Positions 11,904 through 22,130 are shown, counted from the stretch's first letter. The stretch is 64,000 bases of DNA from Vespa crabro (GCF_910589235.1 NC_060963.1:62001-126000), one strand, 5' to 3'. The notes: generated from the sequence alone by a model not told the origin. Numbers and translations: made by a program.

Positions 11904-13851
11904 ATCGGGGGGTATTCTGGGATTCGAGACTAATGATAATCAGTCCTCGCTGTCTCTCCCTTTCTTTCTCCTCCACTTTCGATCTCTTCTCCTCGTCGTT
12001 CTTTTTTGCCGTCCCTCTGCAACCACATTCCCTTCGCCGTGAACACGGGCCATGTGCAATAAGGGTGCGGCACCGTCGGATTCCCCGGGGACCGGCATGG
12101 CGTAACGTAAAATCATTATTAGGTAGGTAGGTAGGTAGGTAGCTAGGTAGGTAGGTAGGTAGGTAGGTAGGTAGGTAGGTAGGTAGTTGCTGGTGCACAT
12201 GAGGGCAGGATAGAGAGAAAGGGAAACGGTGGCTTGGATGGTTCGGCGGAGAGAGGAAGGGGGTAAAAGGGAGAGAGTCGGCCGCTTTAGGGGGTTGGGA
12301 ATAAGAGCTCTGCAAATATTGTTCGTGCGCGAGTCGGCAAGCGGAGTAGTAGCGAATCGAGGGGAAAGCCGAAGCGTTGCTTCGCGTTACCTTCGTCATT
12401 AGGTGGGCTCTACGTTGCTGCTGCTGCTGCTGCTCCTGCCGCCGCTGCTGCTTCTGCTACTACCACTACTTGTACTGTGAGCAAGGGGATGGTGGAGGGG
12501 GTATGTTGAGGCGGCAGCGTATGAAGAGTCAAGTACACGGTGGCTGCGAGCTCGCACACAAGACCGACCGACCGGAGCTTTGCCGATTGGATAACGTCGC
12601 GTGATGGTTATCGAGAAGGCGACAGACTGACAAGTGGTCAAGCACCCTCTTGCGAAAACACTGCGGTTCCATCGGAAAAACGTTTTTCTTTGGGGGGCGA
12701 TGCCTGAATGGCGGCTCTTGATGATCAAGGTCTGTTCGCTCGGTTAAATTTGATTTTTTTTTCTTCTTCTTTTTCTTTCACGTTAATGCAATAGAATGGC
12801 AGAGTTATTTGACAACGAAAGAATTCTTCTCTAACTTTATCACTTCGAAATAAGTATTACGTTGAATTAGATTGGAATTCTAATTAGTTAATTTAGTTGG
12901 AGAAATCGCTAGCGTGCGAACACATTAGTATGTACTTTGGCGATTTGTGATTATAAGAAAATGTTATCGATTTGATCCTATCTCGGCCCGTACGTGTCGA
13001 TATCTCGGGAGACAATGGGGAGACACCACACCCTTAAACTATACGCTGATCGGCCCCGACACATGACCGTGCCATCTTTTGTTTTTACAATAAACACAAC
13101 CTGTCCGCTCTTTGGGTGCTAGGCAAAGTTGCAAGGGGCCAAAGAGAAGGAGATGAATGTCGGCTGTGTACTTTTCCTTTTCACAACCACAGTCGATTTC
13201 GTTTCGTTTCGTTTCCGCTACGTGCCGACCGAGCTTCTCGACAAATGGATCATTTTTGTGCGAATGATCTCTTTCCTTCGTCGTTGGAGCATTAATTCAT
13301 TTCGTTGTTAGGAGGATTAGCGCATGGTTTTTCTTTTTTCCTTTTTTCCCCCTTTTTTTCTTTATTCTCGATTTGAAAAAGACAAGCGTAATTGCGAATC
13401 GTCGCGGTCGCATACGTTGACGTATAACTAATTAATGCAATTTCGTTCTCGTCAACGTAACGCGATACCCGTTAAAACAGTCTCTAAAAGAGAGTTAATT
13501 GAAAAAAATTATTCTACCAAGGACACGTTCTATGTGAAACGGCTACAATAATTTCTACGTTGTAGGGATAAATTACGATTACACTCTCACGCTATTTCTA
13601 AATCATTCGTAAAATTCGTAAAATTGTTCTTGCGGATCGAATGACATACGTTCGATTTCTGAAAAGGAGTTAAAGCGCTCCAAAGAGCCAGAGAAGAGTC
13701 GTAATAGCTTTAACGAATGACGAGTACTCTAAGGCCCTAATGTCTAAGTACCTGGTCTCCCCGAAATTTGCCTCGAGGGTGCGGTTATCGTGTACTCGCT
13801 TGGATACAAACTGTTTGAGAGCTTTGTGGGCGCGTTCATGGTGTACCTGTG

Positions 13852-13893
<42 letters not shown>

Positions 13894-14832
13894 CTCCCTC
13901 CTTTGTGCGTTGAGAGGACGGGACTATTAGAGGTTTCCGGCTGACTTAACATCGGGAGCGCCGCAACATCCCTCTAAGCTGTTTAAACTTTGCGACATGG
14001 TCGAAGGGACCGCCCTGACGCCACCCTTTCTTCTTCTTCTTCTTCTTCTTCTTCTTGTTTCATCCCTCCTTCTCTTTCCTTTACCTTCGACTCTCGCGAG
14101 TCGAACGTTTCGAGTCTTTACGGCTCGTTAGTGACGCCAACGTAAAGTCGTGCTTAGAAATATCGGTCGGAGCGCACACGTAAGAGTTCCATTTTCTCGC
14201 GGGCCGTACGCACGCGAACTAAATTTTCAACGGACGCAAGCGGGCGAGCAGTTAATCGTCGATTATTTGCCTCAACTTCCGGTAGAAGGTCGTGCAAAGA
14301 ACGAACCGAGCAATTTCAAGTGTTCATCCTTATTATGCCGATTCTTCGATCTCTCTCACGAATTGACGAACGTTCAAGTTTTTCTTAGATCTCTAGTTTT
14401 TCTAAAAACTAGAAATGGATCGGAAGTATCGTTAAAACTTGCACGTGGAAGAAGAAAATTTGCAGGACGGTCAACGACCGTCCCGATTATCGGGAAAACG
14501 ATCGTATCGACGAGCGAACCACGTAAGAGAAACTCTCTCTCGCTTTATCGCTACTGGCTTCGGTGCGTTAGACAAAGACAATTGCGTGTTGGATGTTGAG
14601 GACGTTACGTTTAATGTCACGATGGTATAAGCCGGTACGAGCATCCGATGCGGCATCAAACATGCAAATTCGCTGATATAACGTTACACGGATACCTCCG
14701 GTGCGATCCGTTATCATGACGATCCGTTGAGCGTTAGCACCGACATAGTGTTCCTAGTAGTATAGGAGCATGATTAAATTTCCAAGGATATCGACACGAC
14801 GGGAACACGTAAATCCTCCTTTGCTCCCGCTC

Positions 14833-14890
<58 letters not shown>

Positions 14891-15118
14891 ACGCATCTAT
14901 CTACGTTGTTACTTACCTACGTGTGTATCCACGTCCTCGCTTCATCCCTTCCTCTTTCGCCGCTATTCGCGCTCGAGCGACCGAAGCAGCTCGGGCCAGA
15001 GGCTTGAAATTAACTATCAGAGGCTCTATTCGAGATGCGAAACGTCGTTACACCATCTACAGCATCATCGATAACGCCTCTTCATCCTTCCGAGACTTTG
15101 CTTTTCAAAGAGAGGGTG

Positions 15119-15167
<49 letters not shown>

Positions 15168-15641
15168 AACGCGATAGAAAGATGGATGGAGGATATTAGT
15201 CTTATATCGTGTTCTAGGAAAGCGAAGAAAAAGAGCGTTTTATATTTATTCATCCTTCTGGGATCATTCGAGATCGTTCGACTCTTACGACGTCTAAAGA
15301 GTACGCGTTCGTGTCATCTGTTAATGGAAGGTAATCGTAAGATGTGAAATGTAAGGCGATCAAGGATAATTACAGCGAGTAGAGAAAACGTAGCGGTGGG
15401 ATCCTTCGCGCCGATGGCACAGATCGGATTTGTCACGATTCCTAATGTTGATCGACGCTTTAATAATTTAATAGCCATACGTCCGCCGTGATCGTCCGGG
15501 AGAGGATTATTACCGCGGATCCCTCCGCTAGATCGAAAGCACTAAGGAGCTAACAGACTTAGCCGCGGTATCACGTTTCCTCCTTTACTTCGCTTCGGCC
15601 TTCCCTCTACGGGAAATATATCGTGACGGTACCGTCTTATG

Positions 15642-15684
<43 letters not shown>

Positions 15685-16598
15685 TCCGTATCTCGAGAGA
15701 CGATAATTGCCATCAATCCCGTCTCGCTCGGCAAAAATATCATTGGAAAACGTGCGTTCGTCTACGCTTCCGAACGTAGCACGTTTTCTCTTTCCGTTTC
15801 TATTCGTATGTCTCTTTTTTCGTCGTTTTACCGTAAACGAACGTATTCCCTTAACTATAGCCATTCCTTTTTTTCTCCCCTCCCCCTTCCTTTTCGTTCC
15901 CTCGAAATCCGCCCATTTCGCGATACAAGGATCAGAGGAAAAGCGAGTAAAACGCGCGTTGCAAACACGGCGAACGTGACTATCGACTGGCGTTCGTGCA
16001 GCCGTGAAATAGTAAATACAAAGCTCTCGTTGAATCGGCGCGCGATTCGCCATGCGATTCCGGCCCTCCGATCCCCCCGAGAGACTGCTAACATTCGCTG
16101 ACACACCGGTATTTCGATAGCCGCGCACGGACACGCCCGTGAAATATACGGATCGCTATAGCCGAGTGTTAACCCGCATTTTCGAGCGTTTGTCGGCACT
16201 ACGATCGATGACAAGAAATTCAAATTGCACCAGGGACCACGTTTTAGCTTGCGTTCGGCTATTTGGAATTACTTTCGATCCTTGTTTTCCCTGTTTTCAC
16301 TGTTTAGTTTTCCCGTTTCAATTTTTAGAGAGGTTACCTATATCTGTCCAAAACTTCAATAGTTTCTTTAAAATGCTTTAAAAGAATATTTAGGCTGCTA
16401 AAGGGGGAGGGAAGGAATTCCACGTTTTTCTCTAACTAAATTCTTAACGCATATTATTAAATCAGCGATGCGTTCTCGACTTGATTGTCATCGACGAGAA
16501 CGTTTAGAGGAACTTTGAAGGATCCGGAAGAAATCCATGCTGCCCTCGATATAAAATATAAGATCTGTTAAGCACGTTCAATTTCTATCTTCTCATGG

Positions 16599-16643
<45 letters not shown>

Positions 16644-17912
16644 GTGGGCAAGCGTTTCGTTTGGAAAAGGTAAAGTGGAGTGAGATGGAGAGAAAAGAGG
16701 CCCGCCCCCCAGAGACGCAACCCGCAGAGTCGAGACGTGGTCGATGGAGACGAGAAGAAATCAATGCCTCGGCCAGAGTCCGCTTCACCTTCGTCTCTCC
16801 TCTCCACTCGTTTCCTCTCTCTCTCTCTCTCTCTCTCCGCCCACTCGCTCTTAACCAGCCGTCTCATTTTCCTTCCCTATCTCCTATACCTCTTCCACGA
16901 ATTATTTCGCGTATTTCTTCACAGCCCCGATAAAACTCCAAGATTTCGATTATTCCATCTATACGTTTGAAACGATACGTTTGAAAATATATAACGTTTG
17001 TTCTTTCTTTCAAAAAAATTTAAAACGATACGAGTATAATTGGCGTTAAATCTACGTGGATACCATGGTTAAATGGAAAAAGGCGCAACCCATTACGGAT
17101 AGAACGTGTCTAGACGATAGTATCTTTGCAAAGTTTGCGGATCGTTTGGGAGAAGCGATCAAACTGCCATCTTGGTTTTCCACGTTCGAGTAGAGGGTGT
17201 AGGCATAGAAAAAGGATGCTTTTGCTCCGTGAATTCGAAAAGCGATAGGTACATATAGAAAAGGACAAGGCGATAATAGAGAAAGGAAAAAAGAAAAAGG
17301 AAGAGCAGAGAGAGAGGGAGAGAGGGAGAATTAGCGGAGGAAAGGACCCTCGCAAGATTTCCAGGAGTTTAATATAGTTTTAGGGGCGTCGGCTGAGAGA
17401 GAAAGAGAGAGAGAGAGAGAGGACGGGGCTGTAATGGTGTCTTAAACCGCAGTGACTCTCAACCACGACTCCCCTCGTTTCCGTCACCTTTCGGTTCGCA
17501 CAGAAAAATTAAGAGCAACCAATCTCAATCATGTTGCAGTTGAATATTTTAATCGAAAATATTATACATTTGTCATTCCTTCTGTCAAAAATATCGAAGG
17601 TGTCGCGCTTAAAAATGAGCTCGGAATAATTAAATAGATCTTACGAGTAGGATTCGAGTTCGAAAGCATTGCGCTCCAACGACTAACCAAGATGCGTACT
17701 TGCCTATACCCATGGAATGCATTCTCGCGTAAATTCGAAAGCGCGAGTACCGAGAGGTAGGTACTACCCATATAAGAGATCGTAACGCACGGTTCTTGCT
17801 TTTTCCAGCGAAGATAAAGACGAAAAGGGCAACCTCGGTGCGAGAGAGCCCCGACGGTTCTTGATTTTTACGAGCGCGTAAATTCCAGAGGGCAACTTCC
17901 TTCGTACTCCCT

Positions 17913-17955
<43 letters not shown>

Positions 17956-19966
17956 CTTCACCTCTTTCTCTCTACCATTTCGTACTCGAAATACATAGAA
18001 TTCTAGGAGACTCGCACCGTGTGCTTCGCTGTGAATTCCACAGCATGGAATTTCAGGCCGCCATTAACTCTGAATCCCCTCGAATCACGATTTGAAAGAG
18101 CTCGCGATACTATTGCGAATCCTCGCCGAGTCTCCGACGTCTTTCAATAAAATTACCCGCGTTTTCTTTCAAGGATTTCCAAACGTACACGTTTAAGAAA
18201 TATTTCTCTATAATTACGTCAACAAGATCCTTTGTTACTTTTTCTTTGACCTTTCGAATCTCTATAAATATTGTCTCATTGAAATTTGATAATCATTGGC
18301 GACTATCGGGGATCGACACGTCGATTTAGGAAAAGGCAGGCGATGTTGTTACTCGAACGATTCTCAATTTTTATGAGATCGTAAATCTACTCCGAAAACT
18401 TTTCCCTCCGCTCCCTCGAAAACTTCCATCTTCACTTTCTGTCGTTTTATACCCCATTCGAGCCTCGTGGAATTTCATCGGATACTCGATCGGAGTCGAC
18501 GAATTTCTCGGAGCTTGCTACGCTGGTGTTAAGAAATCTAAACGAAACGTTTACCACCATCTGTCTATCGGTGATTTCGCGAACAAGTTTCTTCAACGAG
18601 ATATATCTATTTCGTCGTTGTAAAAATATCTAAATACTTGAAATCATAGAAATTGTAAAATAGAAATCTACTGGTATATGAAATTGTTTATAGAGCAATC
18701 GGTAGGAAGGAAGGTGCAAAAGAACCGAAAGGTAAATAGTTTGACTGGTCGAATATAAGCTAGACGGGTAACGAATCCGCGAGTACTTTGGACGTTGGAA
18801 AGATAGAGGAGAGTCCATTAACATCCCTCGGCTGGTCACTCGGAGCATAGTTCGAATCGTTGCTACTCTGTTGCTTCCCTTTCCTCTGTGAGAGGGTGGG
18901 AGCGCACGCGCGCGCGCACGTGCGTCTCCTCATCCCTCTTTCTTCTTTCCATCGGTCTTTCCTCTCTCTCTCTCTCTTTCCATCTAGTTCGGCTTATCCC
19001 GGTGGTAGTCATGGAAACACAGGGGTCGGAGCCGCCCCTGGCCGCCAATCAGAGCTCGCAGCCAGGAGGAGAGAAACGAGCGATGAGCCTTCCTCGCTTC
19101 TACCCCCGCCCTATCGGCCGTCCATCCCTTCTCTCCTCTCCGTCCCTCGCCTCCGGCTTGGCTGAGATTCTCGCTTGGGAGGAAATCTTGACCGGGCGTG
19201 CCCTGCATCTCTGATACCACCTCTCCTCTCTCTCTCTCTCTCTCCCTCCCTCCCTCTCTACGTCTTTTTCACTCTCGAACGTCCTTCTTCCACCTTTCTC
19301 CCCGCTCCAGCCCCTTCGACGAAAAATCCTCCAGTCGTCTCGGTACGGCAAGTCCATCTATGTGTTCGTGGCTTTCTATTGCTTTTGGACCAAGGATCGC
19401 TACTTTCGAATTAACCTTTCTGCTTGTTCGGGTAGATAAAGAGAGTGGGAGAGGGTAAAGGGGGAAGGTTGCTCCGGGGGATGGAAAGATTCGTTCGCTC
19501 GGAAAGAGTTAGATTCTCCAAAAAAAAAAAAAAAGAAAAAAAAAAAAGAAAGAAAAAAAGAAACTTGCAGTCTTGGGAATTATTGCGCCGAGAAAGGACA
19601 TAATAATGGGCGGACGAATAAAACAAATGCCTGATGCGTGATACTTAATGACGACAATATTATTTCGTTATATCCGTTGGTAATATCCGTCTTTTCGACT
19701 TTGTCACAGGTGAAAAGCCGCACAAGTGTCAAGTATGTGGCAAGGCGTTCTCGCAGAGTAGCAATCTGATAACGCACTCGAGGAAGCACACGGGATTCAA
19801 GCCGTTCGCTTGCGAGCTGTGCGGACGAGCTTTCCAGAGGAAGGTCGATCTGAGGAGGCACCGCGAGACCCAGCACGCCGATCTTGGCACGTCGCATCGG
19901 CCGGCTATGGCCGCGATTCCACCTCAAAATTCTTTGCCAACCGGAAATCCATCGATAATGCAATGA
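2565..19966 (+). CDS. sens: Senseless/Gfi-1 family C2H2 zinc-finger transcription factor (whole gene, 4 coding exons)
   Basis: Exons 2565-2772, 8841-9514, 9695-9971 and 19710-19966 join in phase to 471 residues. Residues 1-69 are a novel N-terminus with PLDFS at 15-19; 110-134 are acidic Glu/Asp/Val; about 160-275 are Pro/His/Leu-rich. Six C2H2 fingers follow, with Cys/Cys/His/His at 280/283/296/301, 309/312/325/329, 337/340/353/357, 365/368/381/385, 393/396/409/413 and 421/424/437/442. Fingers 3-6 carry Gfi-1 signatures such as [31 protein letters not shown] and FQRKVDLRRHRETQH. Family knowledge: Senseless is a nuclear DNA-binding factor recognising an AATC core, activated by proneural bHLH proteins, and needed for sensory organ precursor fate. 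The start is the first ATG after an in-frame TGA at 2556; a second ATG follows at once. Family identity is near certain. The choice between senseless and its paralogue senseless-2 is less so. Confidence 0.93.
3174..3349. promoter_or_regulatory. Trio of CAGGTG E-boxes in intron 1
   Basis: CAGGTG occurs at 3174-3179 (GCAGGTGC), 3217-3222 (ACAGGTGA) and 3344-3349 (CCAGGTGA). CAGGTG is bound by proneural bHLH/Daughterless dimers and also by Snail-class repressors. Fly senseless is a direct proneural target, so an enhancer about 0.4 kb inside intron 1 is plausible. Chance occurrence is not excluded. Confidence 0.35.
4371..4486. repeat. Pyrimidine-rich tract
   Basis: About 116 bases almost entirely C and T on the plus strand, with only two G. 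It lies 170 bp before a purine-rich tract of similar length, so single strands from the two tracts are roughly complementary. Confidence 0.9.
4657..4805. repeat. Purine-rich tract (AGAAG/GAAAA units)
   Basis: About 149 bases almost entirely A and G, made of degenerate GAGAA, GAAAA and GAAGA units. Together with the upstream pyrimidine tract it could form triplex or hairpin DNA. Confidence 0.9.
6045..6084. repeat. (GA)20 microsatellite
   Basis: A perfect GA array in intron 1. It is one of few arrays here with purines on the senseless sense strand. Confidence 0.95.
7112..7143. repeat. (CTC)n trinucleotide array
   Basis: A perfect CTC array inside a wider C/T-rich stretch (about 7040-7143) of intron 1. 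Confidence 0.9.
7610..7732. repeat. Compound (CT)n ... (CT)n(CTCG)n microsatellite
   Basis: CT arrays at 7610-7641 and about 7676-7697 are followed by a CTCG tetranucleotide array at 7703-7732. The compound structure suggests repeated slippage and point mutation of a single founder array. Confidence 0.9.
8202..8210 (+). promoter_or_regulatory. Gfi/Senseless-type site TAAATCACA in intron 1
   Basis: TAAATCACA matches the first nine positions of the known Gfi-1 site TAAATCAC(A/T)GCA; the last three differ. It lies about 630 bp before exon 2 of a Gfi-family gene, so autoregulation is conceivable. A weaker AAATCAC lies at 4002-4008. Confidence 0.25.
8841..9514 (+). CDS. sens: senseless-like coding exon 2 (residues 70-294)
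   Basis: The acceptor is TCTTCGCAG ending at 8840, and the donor CTCGAG|GTACGT has GT at 9515. The frame enters in phase 1 and leaves in phase 0. The exon encodes an acidic run (residues 110-134), a Ser/Thr/Pro region, a His/Pro/Leu-rich region, and the first half of zinc finger 1 (Cys280, Cys283, Phe287). A second open frame over 8914-9165 reads Arg/Gly-rich because of the repeated GACGTCGAAGAGG-like units; it is a shadow. Confidence 0.92.
9515..9694 (+). other. senseless-like intron 2 (180 bp)
   Basis: A short intron with donor GTACGT and acceptor CGACAG, splitting finger 1 between its recognition helix and the histidines. Read-through would meet a stop near 9665. Confidence 0.93.
9695..9971 (+). 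CDS. sens: senseless-like coding exon 3 (residues 295-386)
   Basis: The acceptor is GTCGACAG ending at 9694, and the donor CACACAG|GTAGGT has GT at 9972. It completes finger 1 (His296, His301) and carries fingers 2, 3 and 4. It ends inside the linker between fingers 4 and 5, in phase 1. Reading on into the intron adds unrelated residues before a stop near 10147, so intron retention would give a four-finger protein. Confidence 0.95.
10716..10790. repeat. (CT)n and (AT)17 arrays
   Basis: A CT array at 10716-10739 and a perfect AT array at 10758-10790, separated by ACATAGATACGTGTG-like sequence, in intron 3. Confidence 0.9.
11519..11571. repeat. (CT)26 microsatellite
   Basis: A perfect CT array in intron 3 of the senseless-like gene. 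Confidence 0.95.
11872..11902. repeat. (CAGG)n tetranucleotide array
   Basis: About seven and a half CAGG units in intron 3, 220 bp before a TAGG array. Confidence 0.92.
12120..12186. repeat. (TAGG)16 tetranucleotide array with one interruption
   Basis: About 67 bases of TAGG units with one C substitution at about 12143. This is not the insect telomere repeat TTAGG. Confidence 0.95.
13852..13890. repeat. (CT)19 microsatellite
   Basis: A perfect CT array in intron 3. Confidence 0.95.
14028..14056. repeat. (CTT)n trinucleotide array
   Basis: About nine CTT units in intron 3. Confidence 0.9.
14834..14887. repeat. (CT)27 microsatellite, facing a (GA) array
   Basis: A perfect CT array. Its complement type, (GA)21, lies at 15124-15165 on the same strand, 236 bp away, so the transcript could fold into a long stem. 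Confidence 0.95.
15124..15165. repeat. (GA)21 microsatellite
   Basis: A perfect GA array, partner of the 14834-14887 CT array. Confidence 0.95.
15645..15681. repeat. (CT)18 microsatellite
   Basis: A perfect CT array in intron 3. Confidence 0.93.
16601..16640. repeat. (CT)20 microsatellite
   Basis: A perfect CT array in intron 3; a shorter one follows at about 16814-16836. Confidence 0.95.
17916..17950. repeat. (CT)17 microsatellite
   Basis: A perfect CT array in intron 3. Confidence 0.95.
19520..19563. repeat. A-rich run
   Basis: Nearly pure A with scattered G, about 150 bp before the last senseless-like exon. It could be an old retrotransposon tail, but no element body is recognised upstream. 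Confidence 0.8.
19710..19966 (+). CDS. sens: senseless-like coding exon 4 (residues 387-471, stop)
   Basis: The acceptor TTTGTCACAG ends at 19709. The exon restores the linker TGEKPHKC, then gives fingers 5 and 6 and a 29-residue tail ending SIMQ before TGA at 19964-19966. Finger 5 (CGKAFSQSSNLITHSRKH) and finger 6 (FQRKVDLRRHRETQH) match Gfi-1 very closely. Confidence 0.95.
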
Positions 19967-20877
19967 AAAGCGTAGCCTTTCTAGCGAGAGAGGGATTCTC
20001 AGCGATCGGGGAAAGTACGGACTAGGAAGGACGGACGGATTTGAAAGTCCACGCATCGTCCTCGTAAATATAAATAGCGAAAACGATCGACTTCGTAGAC
20101 GACTGCTGAACGACTAATTGCCGGAAGAGTGCAATAGAAGGAGCGGAGGATCTCTGAAGGAGGCATACGGGAACAAAAAGTTGTTTTTGATTTCGATGCG
20201 TCAACTTTTGCTCCGTTGATGTTATCGACAAAAGACGGCCGCTCTCGTGAGCCGCGTAAAGATTCGTTGGCTCCCGATAGGGCTCACGATCGTTAAGACT
20301 AAGATGAGCTCGTTAAGAGAGCAAGGTCCGCGTAACGTTGCACAATCGAAATCGAATCCTTCGTTTCCGTCTCGAGGGAATATTAAAGAAATTTTATTTC
20401 GATCGGCCATTACCTTATCGCGCGATCGATCCTCATCTTACTTCTCTTCTCGCTTTTTCCTAGATATTCGCGTGGTATCGAATCGAACGATCAGAACGGG
20501 TCTGATATCGGCCGATTAGAATCGACATTCCTTCGAAATGGTAGTACCGCGAGATGAATCGGCGTGAAAGAAAATAAGAAAACGAGAAAAGAAAGAGAAA
20601 AGTGTAAAATAACGTTGTTCTTATAAATTATCTGTTGTTTTAATACCTCATGCGAGGTGGGGGTTAAATACATAAGTACGTAGGCGCATTTTAACGCATA
20701 CGTTGCCGTTGTCGTTCTTTGTTCGTTCGTCGATTTAAAAGGAAAGAAAAGAAAAAAACAAAAACTCGTTTAGCGAATAACAGACGAACACACACTGACA
20801 CACACACACACTTTGCATATCTCTTTCGCGAAGAGGAAACATCACCCCTACCTCTGGATCGCAACTGTGACCAAACT

Positions 20878-20885
20878 TGTAAATA
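20878..20885 (+). promoter_or_regulatory. Pumilio-type element TGTAAATA
   Basis: A perfect match to the TGTANATA Pumilio recognition sequence on the sense strand of the probable 3' UTR, 24 bp after a let-7 seed match. Whether it is used is unknown. Confidence 0.3.
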
Positions 20886-21183
20886 ACACCGTAGACCGTA
20901 TCTCTTTTTAGTATAAGCGTTTACTCGTGCGTACGTGCGCGTACATACATATGAATGTGGATATAAAACGACTCGAATCTATAAATATAAATAGAGAAGC
21001 GCGTCGCTCCGATCTAAGCTATTTTTTGTTCGCACTAAACTCACCCTCCTCGGCGAGAGAAACTATATTATGTACATTCGATTCTTTCTCCTTCCTCTCC
21101 TCCTTATGAAACTTTTTATTGTTATACCACTGATATCATTATGTAATTATTGTAATTAGAACTCGCTATTAATACTATTACAA

Positions 21184-21252
21184 TTATTATTATTACTATT
21201 ACTATTATCATCGTCGTCATCATCGTCGTCGTCATCATCATCATCATCATCC

Positions 21253-21286
<34 letters not shown>

Positions 21287-21288
21287 TA

Positions 21289-21336
<48 letters not shown>

Positions 21337-21353
21337 TTAATTATTATTATTAC
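21184..21353. repeat. (ATT)n/(ATC)n trinucleotide array
   Basis: About 170 bases of ATT, ATC and GTC units, ending two bases before a possible AATAAA signal. It gives an Asp/Asn homopolymer-like frame on the minus strand, which is an artefact. Confidence 0.95.
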
Positions 21354-21354
21354 C

Positions 21355-21360
21355 AATAAA
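21355..21360 (+). promoter_or_regulatory. Possible polyadenylation signal AATAAA
   Basis: AATAAA follows the trinucleotide array and is followed by T/G-containing sequence. It is the first AATAAA seen after the senseless stop codon and is the best candidate for the 3' end. Confidence 0.4.
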
Positions 21361-21789
21361 AGCTGTTACCATTTGTAAATTGTTCGTCGGCGATGAACGA
21401 ACGCGACTCGTTTCGGTGTCGAAAGCATTTCTCCCATTTTGCCTTAGACAATGTTGAGAACGATTAATCGAGATGGTCGAATCTGACGAAGCAAAAGATC
21501 ACGGTCATTTTGACTAGGTTGTGTAATTCATGGTTAAAGGGCCGATGCCAATTAAGCGGGGTGCTCCCGAGAAGAACCCCTTAACGGTCTCAATATGTTT
21601 TCCGTCGAGTTTCCCTAAACTTCTGCATCGGTTCCTCTTTATTTATTTCTCTTCTCGAGCGATCCTCTTCGCTTTCTGTCTCTTTCTCTTTCCTTCATCG
21701 GACTCGTAAAAAACAAGATTTGGCGAGGATGTTTTTGAGGAATGATTTGCTTCGCATGAAGGACGTTTCGAAGTTGGAAATTGAGAGAA

Positions 21790-21795
<6 letters not shown>

Positions 21796-21831
<36 letters not shown>
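21796..21831. repeat. (GA)n microsatellite
   Basis: A GA array in the intergenic region. Confidence 0.93.
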
Positions 21832-21836
<5 letters not shown>

Positions 21837-22130
21837 GTAGACAAAGGGCGAGAGAAGACGGAGGGAGAGAGAACATTACGGCACTGACTGCACGACACCA
21901 TGACGCAGCCACGGGAGCAGATTGGACAGTTATTGCATTCTGGGTAAGATTAATTGATATGGGACTCGAGCCTGCGGGGTGAAACGTACGGGGCTACGCT
22001 CGCCGCTTAAACCGTGTCTCAGGCACTGGCTTGGGATGAGAGAGCGGTGATTAACCAATTGCACCGTTGAACGAACTGGAACCGAAAGCCACCCCTCTCC
22101 GTCTTCCTTTCACTCTCTCTCTCTCGCACG

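Larger units (their letters stand above)
9972..19709 (+). other. senseless-like intron 3 (about 9.7 kb)
   Basis: No supported exon lies inside. It carries most of the CT arrays of the gene, an AT array (10758-10790), CAGG and TAGG tetranucleotide arrays, a CTT array, and an A-rich run (19520-19563) shortly before the last exon. Repeat-poor segments at about 12950-13180 and 13925-14020 may be conserved noncoding DNA. A 149-codon open frame at 14150-14599 shows no domain and is treated as chance. Confidence 0.85.
19967..21360 (+). other. sens: Probable 3' UTR of the senseless-like gene
   Basis: Sequence from the stop to the AATAAA at 21355-21360, about 1.4 kb, has no further exon. It contains short matches to known post-transcriptional elements: GTGCAATA at 20129-20136 (miR-92 family seed site), CTACCTC at 20848-20854 (let-7 seed site) and TGTAAATA at 20878-20885 (Pumilio element). 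An ATT/ATC trinucleotide array lies near the end. No CCAAAG seed match for miR-9a, the known regulator of fly senseless, was found. The true cleavage site is unknown. Confidence 0.5.

Noticed and set aside
12120..12186. Possible interstitial telomere repeat
   Set aside because: The unit is TAGG, not the insect TTAGG pentamer.
14150..14599. 149-codon plus-strand frame in intron 3
   Set aside because: No recognisable domain, no matching splice sites; chance frames of this length are expected in CpG-rich DNA.
19520..19563. A-rich run as a retrotransposon tail
   Set aside because: No element body, target-site duplication or reverse-transcriptase homology is visible upstream.
21156..21356. Minus-strand poly-Asp/Asn frame
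   Set aside because: It is the translation of the ATT/ATC trinucleotide array.
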